Translations under genes and position numbers: made by a program
Part shown: piece after piece, positions 24,754-36,444 of the stretch
How the letters are laid out: the number at the start of each line of letters is the position of its first letter
Position numbering within the stretch: position 1 is the stretch's first letter
The notes under the pieces: generated by a model
Seen by the model: the letters and a program-made list of their open reading frames with translations, nothing else
Databases searched by the model: none
What the model was told of the DNA's origin: nothing
Source: Holacanthus passer
Lineage: Eukaryota; Chordata; Actinopteri; Pomacanthidae
Direction of reading: 5' to 3'
DNA length: 64,000 nt
Assembly: GCA_025331565.1 (NCBI GenBank)
Contig: JAFREQ010000008.1
Coordinates: 806,001-870,000, forward strand

Positions 24754-25680
24754 CTAGAGATGTTTACCACACAAAAACTGCATTATTCTGTTTCTTATTT
24801 GTGTCAGTTTGAATCCATATATGAGGGGATTGAGGATTGGAGGGATGAGGAGAAATTCTATAGCCATAAAATTCTCAACACCTTGTGCTAACTTTTTTGA
24901 GCCAAATCGCATGTACAACAAATCAAAAAGCAAACACACAACAACAATAATTAAACAGATTAAATGTGGCAGACATGTTTGCATGAACTTACTCCTGTTT
25001 TCATTGGATAACAGGCATTTTCTGACTAGATACATATAAGACCAAACAATAAACATAACGTGTAAAAAATAAAAAGTATAATTGAAAGCAGCAATAATAA
25101 CGTTTGATATGGAGGGTGTACAAGCAAGTTTGCCAATCAAAAAATTAATACAGTAGATTTTTGGTATTCGTGAGGCACATAACCTCAATCTTGATGTCGT
25201 TATTGTGGACATGAACACCAAGTACAGGGGTATAAACCAAGCAAAAAACACAAACACAGCTATTTTTTGTTTAGTCATCACAGAGTGGTAAACCAGAGGT
25301 CGACATATAGCCACATATCTGTCATAGGCCATTAGCACTAGAAGAGAAAAATCAGCACCAGCCGAAGAGTGCAACACAAAACCTTGCACAAGACATCCAG
25401 CATACGAGATGACGTGAGAGGTAGACAGGAGATCAATGAGGAATTTGGGGTAAAAGCCTGCCGTCCCATAAAGTCCATTGATGCACAGGTTGCAGAGGAA
25501 GATATACATGGGTTCATGAAGGTTTTTATCCACAATGATTGTCACAATAATGGTCACATTTACCAGCCATATCACACAGTAACACAGTAACGTGAGAGCG
25601 AATAGAGTAACTCGATAGCTTGTCGTCTCACTTAACCCTGACAGAGTCAACATGGTAATTACTGAAACATTATCCATCAC
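24754..25680 (-). CDS. Odorant receptor (intact, single exon)
   Basis: 308-aa seven-transmembrane receptor of the MDN subfamily: MMDNVSV start (second Met also possible), LHEPMYIFLC, MAYDRYVAICRPL with DRY at 120-122, and NPLIYGFKLTQIRNR in TM7. The frame is complete. Its 3' end is the closest match to the relic at 23.9 kb, so the two came from a local duplication. Upstream motif GGGAATTCAA is at 25881-25890, about 200 bp from the start. Confidence 0.93.
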   Translation of the reverse strand: MMDNVSVITMLTLSGLSETTSYRVTLFALTLLCYCVIWLVNVTIIVTIIVDKNLHEPMYIFLCNLCINGLYGTAGFYPKFLIDLLSTSHVISYAGCLVQGFVLHSSAGADFSLLVLMAYDRYVAICRPLVYHSVMTKQKIAVFVFFAWFIPLYLVFMSTITTSRLRLCASRIPKIYCINFLIGKLACTPSISNVIIAAFNYTFYFLHVMFIVWSYMYLVRKCLLSNENRSKFMQTCLPHLICLIIVVVCLLFDLLYMRFGSKKLAQGVENFMAIEFLLIPPILNPLIYGFKLTQIRNRIMQFLCGKHL

Positions 25681-26738
25681 AATGAAAAATTTACAGTTTT
25701 CATTCTAATTCTGAAACCACAGTTTTAATACCACGGAGAAAGGAAACAGTGTTTGCAAACCTTACTATTGTGCTGGAGAAAGAAGGGCATCCACCTCTGT
25801 GTCTGTCCATCCCTGTCGACCTGAACTGTCACTCTACTATCAGTTTATATCCTTTCATGGCAGCAGCAGAAAATGATCATGGGAATTCAAACAATCTAAT
25901 CAGTGAGCTGGAATATGCTGTTCAAATTACAACACAGAAAAGGTTGCTGTTATTGTCACTAAACACAGAGCGTCTAAATGTCAAAAAACACTGTAAGCTT
26001 AATCCAATGCAAATATTACCTGAGAATACAACTTGTGCCACTTGTTTGGGTTTATTTTTTTATTTTTTTTTTACAAATTCTGTAGGGTTCAAAGGTCAAG
26101 TTAACAAAATGACACCCTCAGTGAGACATCTGCTGCCACCCCAGCAAATGAAACTAAACAGCATTTTATTTGTGTTGCACACAATACCAAAAATGCTGCT
26201 TGGAAGAATCAATGGCAGCGTGTCTTTCCAAGAAATTATCCTTGTTATTTGGGAGCTCCACAGAGGAAACTGACCAGCTTCAATAGGACCTAACATTGTT
26301 TTAATTGAGTAGTTTGGTCAACTGGGAGAAAAAGGGTTATCATGAGTGATACAATAATGTTTAGAAGCATATTAAGTTTTGATAAGCATCCAATTTGTTT
26401 CTGTGACTGTAAAAGCAACTTGAAGCTGAAGAATGATCAGCTGCAGTCGACGAGTTGGTTCATGCTCCTCTGGCATGGCAGACACGATGTCTTGATTTGG
26501 CTCACTGGGTGAACATGTTCAAGAGAATCAAGGCGATGAGCTGGGCTGGGTAGATGTATTAGACTATGACTAATCAAAACTCAGGTTTAGTCTAATTTTT
26601 GGGAAAACTGAGCAGGTTTCAGGATTCAGGACAACTGCTTGTAATTTGTGGTTGTCTTAAATCTTTCTTTGTCTGGAAGTGTAAAACAAGATAAGACTGT
26701 TGTTTCTTTCCAGCATAAGTTTCACTTTTACTTTTGGG

Positions 26739-26740
<2 letters not shown>

Positions 26741-26779
<39 letters not shown>
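26741..26779. repeat. (GATT)n microsatellite
   Basis: About ten perfect GATT units. Translated in the minus frame it gives a run of INQS repeats, which is an artefact of the repeat and not a protein. Confidence 0.92.
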
Positions 26780-27170
26780 GACAGTGTTTTGAAGGTGGCA
26801 GAGAGAGCACAGCATTACAGTTAGTAGTGTGTTAACTTGCTGTAGTTGTGCATACACATAATTGTATTATGCACCTCTTTAACTCCTATTAAAGAGGTTT
26901 AGACAATCTGGATAAACTGTTGCCTCACTGACCTGTCTGATTGTCTGGCTGCTGGTTTTTCACTCCATCAGTCATTGTTGTTCAGAATCCAATGAAATGA
27001 CTAATACAATGCTATCAGAGAATCAATGGCCAGAACCATGACAACGTATTGTAAAGCATTATGAAGGAAAGCATTTTATACTTTATTACTGTGTGTTTGC
27101 AGGCTGCTGTTAAATTTTGGTATTTTATTGTGAATACTTTTGTTTTTTCATGGTGAATCAATCAGCAGAG

Positions 27171-27324
27171 CAATACATGTTGCTGAAAGAGTCCCTGAAT
27201 GGGAGTTTGTTAGACCAGTTGAAAGTCTGTAGTTTATTTTGAGGTCAGAAATAGGAGATTGGCTGACTTCATTGCTACAGAGACAAACAAAGGCCCAGTG
27301 GAATAACACCCTAGGTGGCGTTAC
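27171..27324. repeat. Repeat copy A (paired with 29793-29966)
   Basis: Shares ordered blocks with 29793-29966: CAATACA, GACCAGTTGAAAGTCT, GGAGATTGGCTGACTTCATT, GAGACAAACAAAGGCC, GTGGAATAACACC and AGGTGGCG. This copy lacks about 20 bases present in the other. Non-coding. Confidence 0.75.
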
Positions 27325-27404
27325 TCCAGTCATTGAGACTGGTGGTGTGTGGACAGATGTGTAAACACCTGCACCCACACATCAGCGGCATCTTGATACC
27401 AAGC

Positions 27405-27850
27405 ATCAACTTCCAGGGCTGAAAAATGTAGCCAACACAGAAGTGCCAAAAACTGCAGTCTCTCAAATGGCCACTTGAGGCTGGCTCCAAAAGGGAATCA
27501 ATCCCCATAGACCTCATGTTAAAATGCTTTACAGCAGAAATAAACATGTTCACAGCCTGATACAAAACATAGTTTTGTTCTCTATAACTTATTTCTGCCT
27601 TCATGGCAACTGTACAGGGGTGAATTTTTATATAACACACACATATGCATAATTAAGGTCATGGCCACTTTGAGGGACAGCTGGTTGTGTATGTTGTGTT
27701 GTTGCCATTTGGATACCTTTTCATTAACTAGCAAATAGCCAGCGAATGAATTAAACTCTGTTCTCGGTGTGTTTGTATTCGATGTGTTTGTTCTGGTGTT
27801 TGTGGAGCTGCTTGTTGGCTGGCGTTTGGTTTGCTGGGAGTTAGGCGGCA
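27405..27850. repeat. Interspersed repeat, common teleost type
   Basis: Contains the phrases CAAATGGCCACTTGAGGCTG, TTTACAGCAGAAATAAACAT and CATGGCCACTTTGAGGGACA, which I recognise from memory as part of a frequent teleost repeat. Family assignment was not checked. No open frame with family features. Confidence 0.55.
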
Positions 27851-28584
27851 TCAGGCTCTGCCAAGATGGTGACAGTGGAGCCGCCCACACTGAGCTTGAC
27901 AATGTCTCTTCAAAAACCTTTGGGTGATGTCACGGAGACTACATCTATGTTTTATATGTCTATGCTTGACTATTAATACATTTCAGTTCATACAGAGAAT
28001 ATTTAGCTTAGGACAACAAAGAAACAGAAAAATTATTCACCGTTGCAATGTCTCACTCATCGTAGTTTTCACTTATTACTCAGAAGATGTTCCCTCTAAA
28101 GACAATGAACATTGAGTGCACACCCTTGCACACACATTGACAAGTGCTTTATTATTACAAATAAACAGGACAAAATAAATGTACACATTTTACAGCTCCT
28201 CCTAAATTTCTTAAATGAAGCTTTGAGGGGATCTCATGTCTAGTTCAAGGGAGTCGAGTTACTTCTGTGTGATTCATATAGTGTGTAAAGTTAAACCAAA
28301 TTAAAAAAACAAACAAAATAAAGTTCTTCATTTGAAAATATTATCTGGTTTTCCATCTATTTCAGTGTTACTTTGCCTTCGATTGTACAGTTTTGATTCT
28401 CACTTTGATTGAACTTTTTTTTGACGCACTGCACATGGGGCAATGCAGTTCAGTTCTCAGTTCACTTTTATTGTGTAAGTCTTCACTCTGCCACAGACAG
28501 ACCTCACTGCTTTAAAAGAAAATAGTTCCCAAAAAAGCATAATATGGATATATAGACTTTCTAAGTAATTATTTCAGAAAGAAT

Positions 28585-29520
28585 TTAAGAAAGACTTTTT
28601 AAACGTGACAACATCTTGAGAATGTGTTTTCTTATTTCTGGTAAATTCAGGCCGTACACCAGAGGGTTCAGAAGTGGAGGTATCATTATAAACTCCAGTG
28701 ACAAAATTACAGCAAGAAATGGGTTCAGCTTTTCAACATTAAAATGACTTAAGGCGATGTCACAAAATACAGCTATGGAATAAGTGACAAAAGAAACAGT
28801 GTGTGGTAAACAGGTCTGAAACACTTTGCTCTTGAATTCAGATGAACTTTTCCTGCACACGAGCACAATTCGAAAGTAGGTATACAAGACAAAGCTCAGA
28901 GGCAGGATGACTGTAACTGCAGTCACGAGCAAGCCAACAATATTGTTGATAAAAGTGGTAACACACGACAGTTTAGCAATATTCCAGATGGCACAGTACA
29001 CTTTTATGATCTTGTTGCCACACAAAGGAAGCCTGATGGTCAAATAAAGACATACTGCAACAGAAAAAGCTGGACAGATCCAAGCAAAGGCTGCCAACCT
29101 GCAGACTGTCCTCCAGGTCACCTTGACGTGATAGTGTAAAGGATCACATATAGCAACATATCTATCATATGCCATAATGCCCAGGATGGTCATTTCATAA
29201 GAAGCATATGTGTAGATAATATAGATCTGAGTGAAACAAGCTGGACGGGAGATTAAATGAGTATCAGACAGAAGGTCCAGGAGGAATCTGGGGAAGAAAC
29301 CAGTCGAACCATACAGAGAGTTGACAGATAAACATGCAATGAAAATATACATGGGCTCATGAAGAGCTCTCTCCCGTGAAATGACCAGTATTATAACAAG
29401 ATTAGCAGAGACAATGACTGCAAACAGCAGGAAGCACAGTACAAAGGCTGGATAGCGGAAAGACCCAATGTTCACATACATGGTGAGATTAAAGTGAAAC
29501 GTTATAGTGTCATTTTCCAT
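28585..29520 (-). CDS. Odorant receptor (intact, single exon)
   Basis: 311-aa seven-transmembrane receptor of a second subfamily (MEN..FFPRFLLDLLSDTHLIS). The frame is open to an ATG at 29562, but the start at 29520 (MENDT) matches the paralogues at 31.0, 33.8 and 36.4 kb. Features: glycosylation sites NDT and NLT, LHEPMYIF (54-60), MAYDRYVAIC with DRY at 119-121, PLCGN in the second extracellular loop, and NPLVYGL in TM7. Confidence 0.93.
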   Translation of the reverse strand: MENDTITFHFNLTMYVNIGSFRYPAFVLCFLLFAVIVSANLVIILVISRERALHEPMYIFIACLSVNSLYGSTGFFPRFLLDLLSDTHLISRPACFTQIYIIYTYASYEMTILGIMAYDRYVAICDPLHYHVKVTWRTVCRLAAFAWICPAFSVAVCLYLTIRLPLCGNKIIKVYCAIWNIAKLSCVTTFINNIVGLLVTAVTVILPLSFVLYTYFRIVLVCRKSSSEFKSKVFQTCLPHTVSFVTYSIAVFCDIALSHFNVEKLNPFLAVILSLEFIMIPPLLNPLVYGLNLPEIRKHILKMLSRLKSLS

Positions 29521-31014
29521 TTCACACACATCAGGTTGAACCACAGATTCCTTGTGAAACATCCTATTTAACTTTGCGTAAATCTGGCAATCATCTCCTC
29601 TGATGTTGAGATCCTGAAAGCTGTGTAGTAGGAGACAAATCCATGTGCGTAATTACTGCTCATTATTTTAAGCAAACAAATAATGCAGAAAGAAGTTTGA
29701 CCAAAATGATGAATGGAAAATCATAAAACACTGTTTAGCACTTTTCTTTTAGTTTGAAGATATTTTATTCCTGTTACCTTTACGAAAGTTTTCAATACAC
29801 GTTGCTGGAACAGTCCCTGACTGTGAGTTTGTGAGACCAGTTGAAAGTCTATAGTTTATGTTGAGGTCGGAAATAGGAGGAATACTTTGGAAATCGGAGA
29901 TTGGCTGACTTCATTGCCACAGAGACAAACAAAGGCCCTGTGGAATAACACCATAGGTGGCGCTACATTTGCTTACCAAATTTTTACAGCCACATGTTTT
30001 CATTGAAATCCATACAACTTTATCCACCTAATGTATGTGTACATGGTGCGATGCAAAGTTTGCTCCTATTAATGTTCTATAGGCTGCAAACTTGTTTTAA
30101 ATTTACTATTCTTGCCGTTGTGGCTGGTGGTTTGTGATGCATGTACAAACACTGACACACACATCTTGACAGTGTAGACTGTATAAAACATGGACGTGGT
30201 CTCCATGATTTCACTCATAGGTTTCTGAAGCGTGATTTTGAAGGCCATTGTGGGCGGCTAAGCCATCGCCATCGTTCAGCCTTAAGTGACTTTGCTTTCA
30301 GTCATTGTTGGTTCTCCTGCTACACAACTGAAAAGGTTTCTCCAGTCAGGCCAGTTTGCAGTGTGAGAACTGGAACGCCTTGTGTTTTGTGCTGTCAAGG
30401 TCTGTTCATTTTGAAAGCTTAGGATTTGAATTGAGATGACTATCAATTTAATATCAGATCCAACTCTTTATACAGTATATCGATCAATGTCAATATGTGT
30501 CATTGAGGTCTATAAAATGTAATCTGTAATAGTACTGGACAGTAAAATGTTGTTGCTGGGGAGGGGACAGTTGCACTCACACTCTAATCAAGTTTACACC
30601 AGATTTCCACTCATCAGTTTTTAGTATTTTCCTTTTGCACAAGCTTTATTTATTCATTGTTTATTCAAACACAACCAACATCTTTCCATCATACTTTTTT
30701 GTTGCCCAACATGGAGATTTGTTAACATTTTCATGTGACAAAAAAAGTGAAATATCATCAGGTCATCATATTGTCATTTAATCCAGTCCATGGTGAAGTA
30801 ACACATAGTAATTAATATCCACAACACATACTGTAGTTTGCATTTTGAGAATTAAGTTGATTAAATATTTTGAGAACATTAAGCAAGACCAAATCTGACC
30901 ACTGTTCTCCTTTAGGTTCATTGTGAGAGACAGATATTTTTCTTAGCATCAACCCACACATGTGTTCTCATAGTCTGCAATCATAAAATCATAGGCATGC
31001 ATTATGCTGTGATA
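29521..31014. other. Intergenic region with repeats
   Basis: Includes the promoter side of the 28.6-kb receptor, repeat copy B (29793-29966) and, near 30165-30330, a segment (ACATGGACGTGGTCTCCATG, then TTTCTGAAG) resembling a common teleost repeat. No gene is seen. Confidence 0.45.
29793..29966. repeat. Repeat copy B (paired with 27171-27324)
   Basis: Same ordered blocks as copy A, plus an extra ~20 bases (around GAATACTTTGGAAATCGG) bounded by short GGAG repeats. The two copies flank the receptor gene at 28.6 kb in the same orientation. Confidence 0.75.
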
Positions 31015-31953
31015 TCATTTATAAGAGATTCTTTTATATGATATCGTCTTCAAAATGTGTCTTCTGATCTCTGGTAACTTCAGCCCATATACTAGAGGAT
31101 TCAGAAAGGGAGGAATGACAACAAACTCCACTGACAAAAGCACAGCCACAAATGGATTTAGCTCTTCAATATCATACCGACTCAAGGCAATATCGCAGAA
31201 TCCTGTGATGGAATAAATCACAAATGAAACAACATGAGGCAGACAGCTCTGTAATACTTTCCCTTTGAACTCTGCTGAGCTTTTCCAACAAACAAGTACA
31301 ATTCGCAAATAGGTGTACATGACATAAGAAAGGGGAACGAAAACTGTAGATATGGTCAAAAGCAAACCGTAAATATTGTTCGCAGCGGTCGTGACACATG
31401 ACAATTTTACAACATTCCAGTTGGCACAAAATATTTTTTGTATCTTATTACCACATAAAGGAAGCCTGGCAGACAAATAAATGCATGCCATAAGACCAAT
31501 GGCTGGAAGAAGCCAAGCCAGTGCTGACAATATTAAAACAGTTTTAGAGGTCATCTTCCTGTGATAGTGTAAAGGATGACAAACAGCAACATATCTGTCA
31601 TGTCCCATAATGCCAAGAATGGTCATTTCATAAGAAGCATACGTGTAAATAATATAGATCTGAGTGAAACAAGCTACACGTGAGATCAAATGAGTATCAG
31701 ACAGAAGGTCCAGGAGGAATCTGGGGAAGAAACCAGTCGAACCATACAGAGAGTTGACAGATAGAAATGCAATGAAAATATACATGGGCTCATGTAGTGT
31801 TCTCTCTCGAGATATCACCAGTATAATGATGAGATTAGCAGACACAATAAAGCTGTAGAGCAGGAGGCAAAATACGAAGGCGAGATAACGGTAGTGTCCG
31901 ATGTTCACAAACATGGTGAGGTTAAAGAAAAAAGACACAGTGCTGTTTTCCAT
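31015..31953 (-). CDS. Odorant receptor (intact, single exon)
   Basis: 312-aa seven-transmembrane receptor of the MEN subfamily; start chosen at MENST (31953) to match paralogues, although an ATG three codons upstream (31962) is in frame. LHEPMYIF and NPLVYGLKLPEIRRH are conserved. The TM3 motif reads MGHDRYVAVC (116-121), replacing the usual MAY before an intact DRY. Its neighbours at 28.6 and 33.8 kb are the nearest relatives. Confidence 0.92.
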   Translation of the reverse strand: MENSTVSFFFNLTMFVNIGHYRYLAFVFCLLLYSFIVSANLIIILVISRERTLHEPMYIFIAFLSVNSLYGSTGFFPRFLLDLLSDTHLISRVACFTQIYIIYTYASYEMTILGIMGHDRYVAVCHPLHYHRKMTSKTVLILSALAWLLPAIGLMACIYLSARLPLCGNKIQKIFCANWNVVKLSCVTTAANNIYGLLLTISTVFVPLSYVMYTYLRIVLVCWKSSAEFKGKVLQSCLPHVVSFVIYSITGFCDIALSRYDIEELNPFVAVLLSVEFVVIPPFLNPLVYGLKLPEIRRHILKTISYKRISYK

Positions 31954-33843
31954 CCCACTCACAGTAAATCAGTGACAAAGAAAATCAGTGTCGTTGTCTT
32001 TGTTGTTGGACAATCTCTTAAACCTGTCTTGAGAAAACAGTGATCTGATCTGACAGAATTTAAAGCATCTGTGTAAAGAAAAAAATGAAGCATATGATAT
32101 TGGTCATACCTACAGTAGTACAGTCACTTCTCATACCAAACTCAGAGTGAATAATCTTCAGGTGTGTTCTACATTTTGCTCCTGGTTAAATCTATAGAGG
32201 CGCCACAAGTGCAAGTAGTGGGAGGAGTTAATCATCTTTTATGCTGCCTGACTCTGGACACGTCATCAGTGTTTAAATTAGGTGCTTAAGCATGAGTTGT
32301 ATAAATACTACTTTTTTTGCAATATAATTTCCTGTCTGTAAATTCAAAGTTAAACTTAAAGGAGATTATCGAAATATATTGTACACATTGTAAACAAAGC
32401 AACAGTATACCAGTGGGTGCCTTTGATCATGTGGTCCATCCGCTGCTTTGGACCAGACATCAATATCTATAACTATCAGATGGATTGCCATGAAATGTTA
32501 TACAAACATTCATGGTTCCCAGAGGATGAGGCCTACACTTTGGTGATTTCCTCTGATTTCACCCATGCCACTGGAGGCCAAAGTTTTCAATTGCAACATC
32601 TAATATGACACAAACATCTGGAAATGACACTGATGAGAGTGATAAGTCTAAACTAAACAACTGGACAATCTGTGGGTTCATCACCTCAAATGACACCTGT
32701 CAAATTACAGGATGTCATGCAATGTATCGTTAATATAAAAATATTGATTAGTGGAGCACTGATCAATAGTTTTTTAATATCAAATCACTATTTTAGTTAG
32801 ATCATTTCTCTCAGTGCTCTGGCCAGCCAGGGTTTCATTTTCCAGTGCAGTCACAAACACATTTTTGCAGTGTTTTCTTCATTAGTTGATTCATGAGCCT
32901 CCATTAGGTGATGCCTGCTTTTACCCTGATTCTCTACAGCTTTAATTAGTTCTGGCCTTGCTTTCGTCCACAAAGCAGCTTAGATATTTGATATAATGGT
33001 AAAATGAGCAAGGTCGTGAATGTCATTGTGGTTAATGAAGATCAATGTTGACTGTTCACTTGTTCCTCAGGCTTCTTTGATCCAAGAGTCAAGTGGTCTT
33101 GGCAGATAATGGCGTCAATCCCAGGCCCACATGTCCCCTCTCGCTTAACGGTGCATAATTATAAATACAGTGCCATGTTTTAGTTTTCATGCTTTTACAT
33201 TTACAGACCAAAACAAGCCAAATCTGAAGCAGACATGCTGCAGCTCTCCCACTATGTAGTCAGAGTTGCTTGTGTTTACTGAAGCCCATTAATGAAATTA
33301 TTTATGTGACATTTTATAATAGATTATCATAACCAATGGTAATCATTGTGTGGCTGAGAATGACAGTCTGCAGCTGTGATTTGGGAGACTTCCAGCTTCC
33401 AGCTTTTGTATTGAGGCATTTTAGTATTTACCAGTAAAACATGGCAAAACAGGTCAGAGTCTCAAAAAGAAAAAAGGAAATTAATCATAATATGTTGATA
33501 AGCTAAATGTCTCTTCTTTACTGCAATCAATAGAGCAGCTTTTTTACAAAATCTAATTTCACCTTTCACTTTTTTTCCCCTGACAATCTGTTGACATCAA
33601 GAGCTAAGGTAAAGAGTTAAATATCAAATAATCTGTTTCCTGGATGGAGTCTTATTAATGACATACAGAATTTGTTTATGATATATCATTTAATGGAAAA
33701 TAGATTTATGGTATTTGTAGCCAAATACATTACAATTCACATGAATCTCAACTGAAAACAAAGCTGCATTTATCATGTTCATGTGTAAGCAATGGTTTCA
33801 CTTCACAAACTGTGCCATTAAGTCTATCATCACAATGTTGTAG
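31954..33843. other. Intergenic region
   Basis: A repeat fragment lies at 32430-32600. The 32800-33230 stretch is free of obvious repeats, has balanced composition and several TAAT cores, and could hold regulatory sequence; this is a guess. No gene is seen. Confidence 0.4.
32430..32600 (+). repeat. Fragment of a teleost interspersed repeat
   Basis: Contains GATGGATTGCCATGAAATG, ACATTCATGGTTCCCAGAGG and related phrases that recur at 16536-16660 (inverted) and 35200-35900. The open frame across it is part of the repeat and not a gene. Confidence 0.7.
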
Positions 33844-34824
33844 TCAACCTACATTTAAGGAGACATTATCAATTATTTTACACAAATTCTTTTTAGTTTG
33901 GGGTTTTAGCCATAACATCTTGACAATGTGTTTTCTGATCTCTGGTAATTTAAGTCCATAGACAAGAGGATTCAATACTGGAGGAATAACAAGAAATTCA
34001 AGTGACAGAATCACAGACACAAATGGATTTATCTTATCAAGATTTTGTCGGTTCAGAGCAGTGTCACTAAATGATGTGATGGAATAAATCATGAATGAAA
34101 TAACATGTGGAAGACAACTCTGTAATACTTTTCCTCTGACCTCTGATGACTTTTTCCAACAAGCAGCCACAATTCTCAGATACGTGTACAAGATAAAGGC
34201 AAAGGGAAGAAAGGCGATAGCTATGGCCCCCAAAGTGGCAAAAATAGAGTTAATGGCATTAGGAACACATGATAATTTGACAATATTCCAGCTGGCACAG
34301 TATATCTTCTTTATATTGTTACCACATAGAGGAACTTTGACAGCCATATTAACAGTTATTGTAATGTTACAGGCTGGACAGACCCAAGCAAAAAAAGACA
34401 ATGCATAGACAGTTTTAGTCGTCATCTTTCTGTGATAGTGTAAAGGATGACAAACAGCAATAAATCTATCATATGCCATAATGCTCAGAATGGTCAGTTC
34501 ATAGGAAGCGTACGTGTAAATAATATAGATCTGAGTGAAGCAAGCTGGACGTGAGATCAAATGAGTATCAGACAGAAGGTCCAGGAGGAATCTGGGGAAG
34601 AAACCAGTTGAACCATACAGAGAGTTGGCAGATAGAAATGCAATGAAAATATACATGGGCTCGTGCAGTGTGCTCTCCCGAGATATTATCCAGATCATGG
34701 CGAGATTTGCAGACACAATAAAGCTGTAGAGCAGGAGGCAAAATACAAAGGCGAGATAACGGTAGTGTCCAATGTTCATGAACATGGTGAGGTTAAAGTA
34801 AAAAGACACAGTGCTGTTTTCCAT
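33844..34824 (-). CDS. Odorant receptor (intact, single exon)
   Basis: 326-aa seven-transmembrane receptor of the MEN subfamily with a C-terminal tail longer than its neighbours. Shows MENSTVS start, LHEPMYIF, MAYDRFIAVC (DRF at 119-121 in place of DRY), PLCGN in extracellular loop 2 and NPLVYGLKLPEIRKH. It is the intact partner of the frameshifted copy at 36.4-37.4 kb; the two lie in a duplicated block. Confidence 0.93.
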   Translation of the reverse strand: MENSTVSFYFNLTMFMNIGHYRYLAFVFCLLLYSFIVSANLAMIWIISRESTLHEPMYIFIAFLSANSLYGSTGFFPRFLLDLLSDTHLISRPACFTQIYIIYTYASYELTILSIMAYDRFIAVCHPLHYHRKMTTKTVYALSFFAWVCPACNITITVNMAVKVPLCGNNIKKIYCASWNIVKLSCVPNAINSIFATLGAIAIAFLPFAFILYTYLRIVAACWKKSSEVRGKVLQSCLPHVISFMIYSITSFSDTALNRQNLDKINPFVSVILSLEFLVIPPVLNPLVYGLKLPEIRKHIVKMLWLKPQTKKNLCKIIDNVSLNVG

Positions 34825-36205
34825 CCTCTAAATCAAAGAGCCTCTGTTTCCAGAGGAAAAGTCAGGTTTTGTGTCTGTTCTTGTACAATCTCTTATCACT
34901 GTTTAAAAAAATCAGCAGTCTTAATAAACTGAACATGCAGCATCATTGAACATTTTATGTTTTAAAAAATAATTAGACCTGTCAACATATAAATAATCTC
35001 TATGTTGCACTTTGGCTTTGGTGAGATCAGTCCACAGAAAAACTGTGGGTCCTGAAAGTTTTCAGCCTCTTTTATCTTGTCCAGCCTGGTGGATGTCATC
35101 ACATTATTTCACCTCTAGAGAATCTGGAAACTTCCCCACCATGTATGATAAAGTTTCTGATGAAGATTTTTTTTGGCCACACTCGGTCTTGGCTCTGCCA
35201 GTCTGTTGGTCGGTCTGTCCAGCGCTTTGGTCCAGACTGAAATATCTCAACAGATATTGAGTTGTTTCCCTTCATGCCTGGATGTTTGATCTAGAGCTGC
35301 CAGCAGTTCAAAGTCTTTGCGTGCCCCATGAAATATCTCTACATCTACAAGATGTATTGCCAAAACATTTTGTACAGATATTCAATGTTCCAGAGGATGA
35401 ATCCTACTGACTCTGCTGATTCCCTGAAGTCTTCCTCTAGTGCAACCATGAGGTTGGCGTTTTTGTTTTTTGTGAAATATATCAACAACTATTAAATGGA
35501 TGTTCCATGACATTTAGTACAGATATCCCTGGTGCCCAGGGGATAAATCCTAATGACTTTGGTCATCCCCTGAACTTACCTCTAGCTCCACCAGCAGGTC
35601 TTTTTTCTTTACTCAACCAATAAAATATCCCAAAATCTGCTGGATGGATTGGCACAAACTTTTGCATAAACATTCATGGTTCCCAGATGATGAATCCTAA
35701 AGGATTTGTTGATCTTCTGACATTTCCTCAAACATCATCATAATGAGGATGAAGTTCTGGTTTTGACTGAAATGTCTCAATGATTGTCATGTAATTTCGT
35801 ACAGTCATTGATGTCCCCCTCAGGATGGATTGTAATAACTTTGTTTCGTACATTTTCTTTTAGCTCCATCATTGGTTCAAATTTTTAATTTCCAATACTT
35901 TTGTTAATGACCAAATACCTTCAAAACTAAAAACCTTCCCATCAGCCTCAGTTGTACTTTGTGTTCAGTGTTAACTGGCAAATGTTAGCAGGTTAACATG
36001 TTGAACAGTTTACCTTTAAGGACATTTATCAAAGTCTTGTAAGGCCTGAACAATTATCCATCCATGAATCACTTTACAATAGTCTTTTTATCTACTGGAT
36101 GTGTATGAGAAGAAGTCTAGAAAGGATGTGGTTGTAAAAAGTTTGTAGTTTGCTATTTTATGCCAAACTACAGCTCAGCTCAGCTTGGATTCATGTCATG
36201 AATTC
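33888..36205. repeat. Segmental duplication, copy 1
   Basis: 33888-35160 (receptor coding region and upstream flank) matches 36483-37772 closely, and 36015-36205 matches 37888-38036 (shared CTTTAAGGACATTTA, CATGTGGTTGTAAAAAG/GATGTGGTTGTAAAAAG and CAGCTTGGATTCATGTCATG). Between the two matched parts this copy carries about 850 bases of interspersed repeat that copy 2 lacks. Confidence 0.8.
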
Positions 36206-36444
36206 ATTGTAAGTGATTTGACTTTTTGCTGATCACAGTCACTGTTCTCTGAGGTCAGACACTGCAAACATTTAACAGTCGCATGTCGAGGCCACATGAG
36301 AAGAGAGCTTCACACTGAATAGATTTTAAGTTTCAAATCACAGTCATCATGGTGGAAGAAAGCTGAGTAGGACACCAGAAATTTTGTCTTTTTATTGAGA
36401 CATTAATCATATGTTTCTAGATGCTTTATTCACAGACACAGCAT
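34825..36444. other. Intergenic region, mostly repeat
   Basis: The upstream flank of the 33.8-kb receptor (duplicated at 37.4-37.8 kb) is followed by repeat sequence at 35200-36005. No gene is seen. Confidence 0.5.
35200..36005 (+). repeat. Interspersed repeat with internal near-tandem units
   Basis: Four or more imperfect units share the order TGGATG/TTGCC..TTT(T/A)GTACAGATATTC..GATGAATCCTA..CTCTAGCTCCACCA, followed by CCCATCAGCCTCAGTTGTAC and GCAAATGTTAGCAGGTTAAC. I recognise this pattern from memory as a frequent teleost repeat. It splits duplication copy 1. Confidence 0.7.

Larger units (their letters stand above)
25681..28584. other. Intergenic region between receptor subfamilies
   Basis: No gene is supported; the open frames here lack recognisable features. 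It contains a (GATT)n microsatellite at 26741-26779 and two interspersed repeat segments, annotated separately. Confidence 0.5.

Noticed and set aside
25749..26273. 174-codon plus-strand open frame upstream of the 24.8-kb receptor
   Set aside because: No recognisable domain, low-complexity Phe run from a poly-T tract, and no splice or promoter context. Probably chance.
26619..26857. Minus-strand frames with a run of INQS repeats
   Set aside because: They translate a GATT microsatellite.
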